Shown here one piece after another: positions 56,937-64,000 of a stretch of DNA of 64,000 bases. Positions within the stretch are counted from its first letter, which is position 1. Every line of letters starts with the position of its first letter. A program made the position numbers and the translations under genes. The notes beneath the pieces were generated by a model. The model saw nothing but the letters and a program-made list of their open reading frames with translations, had not been told where the DNA came from and searched no databases. The stretch is from Vanilla planifolia (taxonomy: Eukaryota > Streptophyta > Magnoliopsida > Asparagales > Orchidaceae): NCBI GenBank assembly GCA_023846275.1, contig JAIUJO010000186.1:187221-251220 (forward strand). The letters are read 5' to 3'.

Positions 56937-56944
56937 TCTCCCCC
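56937..56944 (-). other. Purine-rich tract (candidate PPT 2)
   Basis: gggggaga on the minus strand followed by 'ttattct'. Plant copia elements often have a gggggagatt tract directly before the TG of the 3' LTR. Here the expected TG reads TA, so the LTR start would be near 56935 if this is the true tract. Confidence 0.5.
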
Positions 56945-57092
56945 AGGAGGATTATAATTTCAATTCTAAAACTGAACATATAATAATAAAGAGAATGTAA
57001 TATTAATGAACAAACCAAGTAATATAACACTCAACATTTTAGCTTGCCTTATTTGATAGCCTATACTATACTTATATTTTAGCATTAAGTTT

Positions 57093-57104
57093 TCCCCCTT
57101 TTTT
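57093..57104 (-). other. Purine-rich tract (candidate PPT 1)
   Basis: aaaaaaggggga on the minus strand, immediately after the end of pol. It resembles a plus-strand priming polypurine tract. Confidence 0.55.
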
Positions 57105-57109
57105 GTAAT

Positions 57110-57600
57110 CATTCAAAGGCGTTGAGTACGCTTAAGGTCAATCTAAGTTTATGAAAGACTTGAGTAGCTAGTGGCTTAACAAAAATATCAACTAATTAGG
57201 TAAAACATGCAATAAAGCACAATTGAATCACTTTCTCTTGCACACTCTCTTTAATTAAGTGATGTCTTAACACCATAAGTTTTATTCTTCAGAGTTAAAT
57301 AAGATCTATAGTTAAATAAATTACACTTAAATTATCACAAAATATTAGACTATATAAATTCTAAACCATAATCTAAAAGTTCCTATTTAATCCATTAAAC
57401 ATAAGGAACACAACTACTTACACTAATGTACTCAACCTCTATTATTGATAGTTTCACATTATTTTGTTTCCTACTAGCCTAAGAAATTAGTGAACCCTCA
57501 TTCAATTAGCACAAACTAAAGGTACTCTTTCTATAAATCTTTCTACCAATAATGTTAGCATCTATGTAGGCTATCAAAGCCAAACTCACATTTAAGGAAC
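57110..57600 (-). pseudogene. copia RNase H relic and end of pol
   Basis: Minus-strand motifs in order are AYIDANIIGRKIYRKSTF (with an Asp at 57560-57562), SRKQNNVKLSIIEVEYIS (EVEY at 57429-57440), IFCDN, an RHHLIKE piece and VDIFVKPL (57169-57192). This is the usual DAD..RKST..KQ..EAEY..CDN..RHHFI..ADIFTKPL series of copia RNase H, so the 3' end of pol is intact in extent. At least seven in-frame stops are present. Downstream lie the purine-rich tracts. Confidence 0.9.
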
Positions 57601-57639
57601 TCTAAGCCTAGAGCCTTCATACCTGTAAGATATTTAAAA

Positions 57640-58500
57640 ATTTGTTGCACTATTTATAAGTGTGATTTCTTAGGACTGGCCTGAAATCTCACACACAAAC
57701 TTACTAAATATAACACTAGGTATACTTTTAGTGAGATATAATATTGATCTAATCATTCCTCCAGACAAGTTTGCATCAACAAGCTTTCAAACTTGAAGTA
57801 ATAGGAGTCTTCCTTTACTTCATGTTTTCATAACTAAATCATTTTAGCAACTTCATCAAATACTTTGAGAAATAAAAATTCCTTCACTTGTTTTCTTAAC
57901 ATAAAGTACTAAGAAGAAGGTTAATTCTCTTATCATACTCATTTAAAATTCCTTTTTTATTAAATTAGAAAACTTCATAAATATCTCTTTATTAGAAGCT
58001 CCAAAGATTGTCATCCATATAAACTTGACATATTAATTGACCTCAATTAAATTTCTAAAAAATAAAATATTATCTTTCTTACCTCTATCAAAAGCATTTG
58101 ATGTAAGAGAAATGCATAATTTTTTATGCTAAGCTCTTGGAGCTTGCTCCAAACCATAAAGTGCCTTCTTAAGTTTGTATATACGATTTCACTTATCATT
58201 TATCTTAAGTCCTAAGGGTTGTTCAACATACACTTCTTCATTTATATATCTATTTAAAAAATAATTTTTAATATCGATTTAGTATAATCTAAATCTTCTA
58301 AGGCATACATAAGTAAAATCCTAATTCCCTTAACTCTAATTATAAGAGCAAATGTCTCATCCACATATGCTCCTTTAACTTCATAATAACCTTTAGTTAT
58401 TAATTTAGCATTATTCTTAATAACTTTGGCATTTTTATGTGTCTTATTATTGAACATCCATTTTGTGCCAATGATTATTTTATCATTTGTCTTAGGTATA
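57640..58500 (-). pseudogene. copia reverse transcriptase relic (RVT_2)
   Basis: The segment from about 58500 reads GTKWMFNNKTHKN, then AKLITKGYYEVKGAYVDETF, then IRILLMYALE, matching the start of the copia RT domain. YINEEVYVEQPLG (58215-58247) and KLKKALYGLEQAPRA (about 58134-58178) follow. The catalytic YxDD box is present as YMDD at 58010-58021. One indel just after YMDD shifts the frame, and FGASNKEIF then continues in the new frame. Several stops interrupt the segment between these motifs. The protein is dead although its catalytic aspartates are retained. Confidence 0.92.
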
Positions 58501-58889
58501 AGATCCCAAACTTGATTTCTCTCAAATTACATAAACTCTTTATTCATTATAATAATCTAGGTCTCATCTTCAAAAGTACTTTCTATAAAATTTGGTTCAA
58601 CTCATAAGAATGATCCTTATAATACCTCAATTGCTTCTTAACTTGATTTTCTCTTTTATATTTCATTAACTTCTACAACCTATAATTTTCTTCTCTGCAA
58701 CTTAAATCATTTAATTTATCAAGTTGATCATCTTGATGATGATTACTAGAAGCTTTAACAAGAGATTTATCAAATTTCACATATTATTTCTTCCACAACT
58801 AATATTCTCTTATTATACATGCTAAATATCTACAAGTCAGTGAGTATCCTAAAAGGTTCTCTTAACTAGACTTAGCATCAAGCTTATCT

Positions 58890-59477
58890 AAATTAAATTT
58901 TTTTTATTATTTAAAATGAAACATTTGCATCCAAACACATGAAATGGGGTATCTTGGGCTTCTTATCATAAAGTAATTTAAATATCTAAGCAATGTCTAC
59001 ATATTATTCAATTAAACGCATAATAGGAAATATTAACTACCTCAGCCCAAAATTACTCCAAAACATTATACTCATTAAGCATACATCTTTTCACATCTAG
59101 TAAGGTTCTAAACTCTCTCATAATTAAACCATTTTGTTGAGACATCCTAGGTGAAGAAAATCATACTATACTCTATTTTGGTCATAAAAATCAACAAATA
59201 ATTCATTCATGAATTCTTCTTCATTATCACTTCTAACAAAGACTAATCTAATATTATGCTCTTTTTTAATCATAGCAATCAATCTTATAAATATTTCAAA
59301 AACTTTGATGTTATTTTTAACAAAAAGAATCCACATAAACCTAATGAAGTCATCCAAAATTATAAACCCATATTTTCTTTTACCTAACCTCTCTAAATGA
59401 ATAGGATCAAATAGATCTACATGAATAAATTCTAATACTTTCTTCATTGTAATGTCTTTAAGTGGTTTAAAACTCAC
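58890..59477 (-). pseudogene. copia integrase core relic
   Basis: A 103-codon open segment (59166-59477) begins SFKPLKD and carries HVDLFDP with the first catalytic Asp at residue 21. YGFIILDDFIRFMWILF follows, then VRSDNEEEF with the second catalytic Asp at residue 84, a normal spacing for the DDE integrase fold. The usual GGEF after that Asp reads EEEF. Below 59166 the frame is broken by stops, but an FWAEVVNISYY piece (about 59030-59062) and an FxxFGCKCF-like piece (about 58920-58950) show that the rest of the domain was once present. Confidence 0.92.
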
Positions 59478-59489
59478 TTCAATTTGTTT

Positions 59490-59620
59490 TCCTAATTGGC
59501 ATGAAAGATATAATTATCACTTGACCAACTAAGATTTTGCAAACCTATATTTAGTTTAAACTTCAAAAGCTCTTTAAAAGAAGACTTTCTTAAGTGACAA
59601 AATCTTCTATACTATAAAGT
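59490..59620 (-). pseudogene. GAG-pre-integrase (integrase N-terminal) relic
   Basis: The minus strand contains YRRFCHLRKSSFKELLKF (about 59560-59611), corresponding to the WHRRLGHxxxxxLxxL zinc-binding segment. HANWENKLK follows near 59500, where the family has a CxxGKQxK element. The second His is kept, but the cysteine pair is not recognisable and a stop replaces the Trp. Confidence 0.75.
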
Positions 59621-59787
59621 AGAATTATTACCATGTGATGTAAGATATTTTAGACTATTATATTTAACCATGTACAAAAATAAGATATATGTTTTATCTT
59701 TTCTATATCTAATGACAAGTGGAACATTATCTTTACTAATAATGTTTTTCTTTTTATTAAATAAAATGATAAATTTGAATCACATAA

Positions 59788-60060
59788 TCAACTAATACTA
59801 AGAAGATTGTACATTAAATCTTGTACAAATAGAACCTTTCTTATAGAAGTGTGTGAGTTGCTCACAGTTCTAATCCTTATCACTTTCCCCTTGGAGCTAT
59901 CACTAAGAGCAACTTCATCACCATCATATGACTTCAAGTGGATGAATAAAGATGCATCTCTAGTCATGTGTTTTGAGCATTCACTATCTAAGTGCCACAT
60001 ACCTTCCTCCATCAATGAAAGAAGCATGCCCATAAAACAAATCAAACATTAGTTTTTGGG
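59788..60060 (-). pseudogene. copia protease relic with mutated active site
   Basis: An 85-codon open segment carries WHLDSECSKHMT, corresponding to the copia aspartic protease core WxLDSGCSxHMT. At 59980-59988 the catalytic Asp-Ser-Gly triad reads Asp-Ser-Glu, a single G-to-A change that would inactivate it. The segment continues through a YDGDEVALSDSSKGK region to VLFVQDLMYNLLSIS, the normal C-terminal end of the protease domain. A stop separates it from gag upstream. Confidence 0.9.
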
Positions 60061-60481
60061 ACCCAAACCTTCTTGGATCCATGTCTTAACATAATCATTA
60101 ATTAAATTATTCTTTCTAATCCATATAAATCTAGAAGATTTATTACCAACAATGTTTCTTAATTTATAATAACATTAAATATATCAAATTGTCATGCATA
60201 ATTATAAATTACATTTAGAACAAAAGAATATACAACATTTCTTACATACCAATCTTATGAAAAATAATCCTAAAACGAACATGTAAATTTTTTTAATCAT
60301 TTAATTCTATAACTAAGCATATTTTTATAATAATAGAGGCTTTTTCATCTCACTTAATCTTAATCTCTTACAAATAATTAGTATCAACTCATTCAAATAT
60401 TCATACAAGCCTAAATAGTTTTTATGCTCTTATTTTAATTTAAGATATTTAGAAGCCAATTTTATTTACTTCATGAAAACA
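60061..60481 (-). other. gag-protease linker, no recognisable domain
   Basis: About 420 bases between the gag tail and the protease segment. It is AT-rich, full of stops in all minus frames and without a motif I recognise. It corresponds in position to the variable linker of copia polyproteins. Confidence 0.5.
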
Positions 60482-61612
60482 TTAATATATCTTCACAATA
60501 AACCATAGAATAAGATGAAAAAAAGAGCAAGAGGAACACTCATTATCTAGGGATGTGATAGGAACACTATCCTTTGTCATAAGACAAATCAAACTCTCCT
60601 TCTTATCTTCAAAACTAGAAGAAGAATTATGTGAATCATCCCATGACATTATCATAACTTTCTTCTTCTTTTCTTTTAGAAACTTCACAACTCTCTTAGT
60701 ATAGTGAGAACAATTGGGTCCTATATAGTTAGGTAATTTACATTCTCAACGAATTATTTCTTCATAAGAAACTATTTTTCCCTTTTATTTCTTAAACTAT
60801 CTTTCCTTTTTATTTCTTATTGTTATCAAATCGTTTACCTGCATTTCTTTTATTATATAATCTAGATAAATCTTTTGAAATCAAAGTTACCTCACTTGAG
60901 ATGGATAAATCTAAGTTTATAGAAGAATTGAAGATAAAGGCTATCATTTTTTCCTTCTTTTTCCTTTTTCAACCACAAATTCTTCATCCCTTCAATTATA
61001 AGCTCAACTTCATTGTTAAGAGCCCACCCAGTATCTTATCAAAAGATAGTCAAAATATTTTATGTTGTTTTTAGCAACATCACCAATAGATCATGTTATT
61101 AAGGAAGAACGCGAACAATCTTCGTCACCTGTTCACCAATAGAAAACTCCTTGCCAAGGTTACATAAACTATTAATAATATTTGTAAACCTTATAAAAAT
61201 AGTTTTAATACTCTCATTCATATTCATCTAAAATAATTTATTCTCTTAAATAGGCAAGCTCATTTTAGTTTACATAAGTTGAGAAGTACCTTTATAAGTA
61301 ACCTTAAGTTTAGACCAAATCTCATGTACCGCTTTCAAGTTTATGATTTGATTACATTTGGGCTTTTAAATCACATCATAAAATATTCATAGTCTGAGAC
61401 TTTAGGTGAGAACTATGTTTCTTCTTAGGAGTGAGTTCACTTAATAGTTTTCTTACTTTTTCTCTACTAATAATCTTAGTCAAAAACTCAAATGTATTTT
61501 TAATAGTATCCCAAATTTTCAAATCAACAAATTCTAAAAATAAATGCATAAGATTTTTCCAATAAAGTTAAACTCACCTTTGAACAAAGGTGGTCAAAGT
61601 GACAAAGGTCAT
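60482..61612 (-). pseudogene. copia gag relic (UBN2-type capsid region)
   Basis: The minus strand encodes, in broken frames, a PPLFKGE-type start near 61590, then a stretch of gag core. Around 61278-61329 it reads VHEIWSKLKVTYKGTSQ, and around 61155-61225 it reads NESIKTIFIRFTNIINSL. Both are characteristic of the plant copia gag (UBN2) domain that forms the virus-like particle. Near 61340-61390 the frame shifts, and stops interrupt the core several times. The tail near 60500-60690 is a Lys-rich then Asp/Ser-rich segment (about 68 residues, including MSWDDSHNSSSSFEDKK), typical of the sequence just after the zinc knuckle. The gag N-terminus is cut by the CA array. Confidence 0.88.
60710..60751 (-). 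pseudogene. Decayed CCHC zinc knuckle of copia gag
   Basis: The minus strand reads ECKLPNYIGPNCSHYTKR, with an in-frame stop just before it. Compared with the C-x2-C-x4-H-x4-C knuckle, the second and last Cys are kept, the first Cys is replaced by Arg, and the usual Gly-His pair is Asn-Tyr. RNA-packaging function is therefore lost. Confidence 0.8.
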
Positions 61613-64000
61613 GCAAGTGCACACACATATGCACATACACAAACACACACACATATATTTGTACACACATACAGACAAACACACACAAGCATACACATGC
61701 AAAAGCACACACACCAGCAAACACATGCACATGGACACACACGTGCACATACACACATACATACAAATGCACACACATGAACACACATATACATACACTC
61801 TCACACATAGACAAATACACATGCATAGACACATACAAACACATATGCACACACATACACATACTCATAAAAGTACTCAGATAAAAACATATAAGCGCAC
61901 AAACACATGCACATGCACATGACCATACTCACACACACATTCATGCATACACACATCCATAACCAAACATGCTCTCACACTCATGCACAAATACGTGTAG
62001 GCACACATGCACGTAAAAACAAACACATGCATAAATACAAACATGCACATATGCGCACACACACAAGCACACACTCTTGAGCACACACACATTCACACTA
62101 ATGCATGAACATGCACACACATGCACACCTGCAGAAAACACAAAGACAAGCACACACACATGCATAGACAAACACACACACATAGATACACATGCACACA
62201 TACTCACACATGTACACATGCACACACATACATACACACACTCGTGCATGCACACATATGTGCAAACTCACGAACATCAACATGCACATTCCCATGCATA
62301 AACATGTGAACACACACACACACATGACTACAAGCACAAGAACATGCACATACACACGTATACACACAAACACAGACATTTAAACGCACATAAACACACA
62401 TTCACAAGAAAATATAGAAATGTATTGACGTATACAGAATACATGCATGCACATATATAGATGTATGCATGTATGCACACATGCACACACACATACTTGT
62501 GCACATACACATGCATCCACACACACATAAGAACACACATGCATACTTTCCCACATTCACACATGTGTGTCCTTAGACACACTCACATGCACACAAACAC
62601 AAGCATGTATCTATGCGCACACACACACACTCACATCCACACACATAAACACATACATGCACCCACACACTCTCACCCACATAGATATATGAGAATGCAC
62701 ACACACACACATACTTGCATGCACCAAAACACACAAACACTAGCACACTCATGCCTCGTCTGCATGCATGCACAAATGCACACACAAGCACACATATGGA
62801 TAAACCCACACACGAACACACAAACACACATACAAATGCATGCACACATGGCAAGCACATAAACACATACACACATTGGTATAAACTTGTAAGAGCATAA
62901 CCATATACACCCACGCACACACATATGCACTCCAACACCACACACATACAAGAATGCACATGCACCTACAAGCACATATGCAAACAAATGCAGGTAATTA
63001 GACATACATACGTGCACACACACACACATAGGAACATACACTTGTACATACACACACCCACACCCAAACATAGGTCCATATTCATATATATCACACATAT
63101 AAACACACACAAATGCCATTACATGTGCATACACATGCATTCATATAAACATACACACACATGCAAATGCACGTGAACTCTCTTTTGCACACATGTACAC
63201 ACACATGCATGCACATGCAAAAGTACACACACAAGGATGCTCACACATAAACAGACTCACATAAGCACACATGAATGCACCTACACATACAAGTACACAC
63301 ACATATACACCCACAAGTGCATGCATACACACACATACATACAAATGCACAGAAACACATGCACACACAATTGCACACAAACATGCACCCACACATGCAC
63401 ACATGCACACATGAACACATGCACAAACACACACACATGCACTCACATGCATAGAAACTCATACTTATGCACTCATACATGGACATGCACACACATTTCA
63501 CGCACACATATGCACACATACTCCCAAACACACACACATGCACATATACACTTTTGTATATGCATTAGCATACTCACAACCAAATACATAAACACACACA
63601 TATGCACACACACATGGACACACACACACATAAGCACACTCACATAAGCACACAAGCACACACACATGGACACACACACACATAAGCACACAAGCACACA
63701 CACAAACACACACATGTGTACACATGAATAAGCATAATCATATACATGCATATGCACACATGCACACACACACTCACCCACATAGACCTACACATAAACA
63801 TGTGCCCACATGAATACATAATTGCACTAACACACACGCACTCATGCACACACACACAAGCACTCACACACATTCAGACACATGAACACACACACACACT
63901 GAGACACATGAATACACAAACACTCCTAGACAAACATGCACATGTATGCAAAATCACCCACTCAAATACTCATGGAATTTTACAAACACATATACACTGA
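61613..64000 (+). repeat. Degenerate CA-rich simple-sequence array, third block
   Basis: The array restarts within a few bases of the truncated gag ('gtcatgcaagtgcacacac') and has the same polarity as before. It continues past the end of the window. Composition and the CATG/TGCA interruptions match the other CA blocks. No genes are visible. Confidence 0.95.
63613..63716 (+). repeat. 52-bp period duplication
   Basis: 'catggacacacacacacata' followed by 'agcaca' occurs at 63613 and again at 63665. The second copy is slightly shortened. Confidence 0.8.

Larger units (their letters stand above)
55566..61612 (-). mobile_element. Degenerate Ty1/copia retrotransposon (Sirevirus-like), 5' truncated
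   Basis: Reading the minus strand from 61612 down, pieces of gag, zinc knuckle, protease, GAG-pre-integrase, integrase, reverse transcriptase and RNase H appear in that order. Integrase before reverse transcriptase is the diagnostic Ty1/copia arrangement. Many stops and several frameshifts interrupt it, so it cannot be autonomous. Its 5' LTR and primer-binding site are absent: the CA array begins where the first residues of the gag core would be. The 3' side has two purine-rich tracts and then about 1.3 kb of non-coding DNA that could hold a decayed LTR. Sirevirus affinity is my inference from motif resemblance; a phylogeny would be needed. Confidence 0.93.

Overview
The window looks like intergenic heterochromatin from a land plant, probably one with a large, repeat-rich genome. 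Three things support this. A block of decayed repeats carries 5S rRNA sequence of plant type (the stretch around 'gggtgacctc..gaagtcctcgtgttgca' is recognisable in many copies). A Ty1/copia retrotransposon has the plant domain order gag-PR-IN-RT-RH. No intact gene is visible on either strand. I cannot name a species.

Layout: (1) 1-3791 is a degenerate TG-rich simple array. (2) At 3777-3818 the strand composition flips across a 15-bp perfect inverted repeat, and a degenerate CA-rich array runs from 3804 to 19541. (3) 19542-42693 is a very AT-rich block of about 23 kb. It is built from diverged repeat units, many of which contain a decayed 5S rRNA sequence; thirteen copies were found by eye, all on the + strand. 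The units also share flanks and strand-asymmetric pyrimidine-rich (CTCT/TTTC) tracts. A second, 5S-less repeat type is mixed in. (4) 42694-55565 is CA-rich array again, with the same polarity as before the AT block. (5) 55566-61612 is a minus-strand Ty1/copia relic, Sirevirus-like by motif resemblance. It is broken by stops and frameshifts and lacks its 5' LTR because it ends inside the start of gag. (6) 61613-64000 is CA-rich array once more.

Nothing here is likely to encode a working protein. The many long open frames in the CA/TG arrays arise because (CA)n contains no stop codons in any of the six frames; they read as Thr-His or Cys-Val strings and overlap one another on both strands. The interest lies in genome structure: a 5S-derived satellite inside a long alternating purine-pyrimidine array, higher-order duplications of 0.15-0.9 kb within that array, and the strand-switch hairpin. 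All alignments were made by eye; percent identities were not computed.
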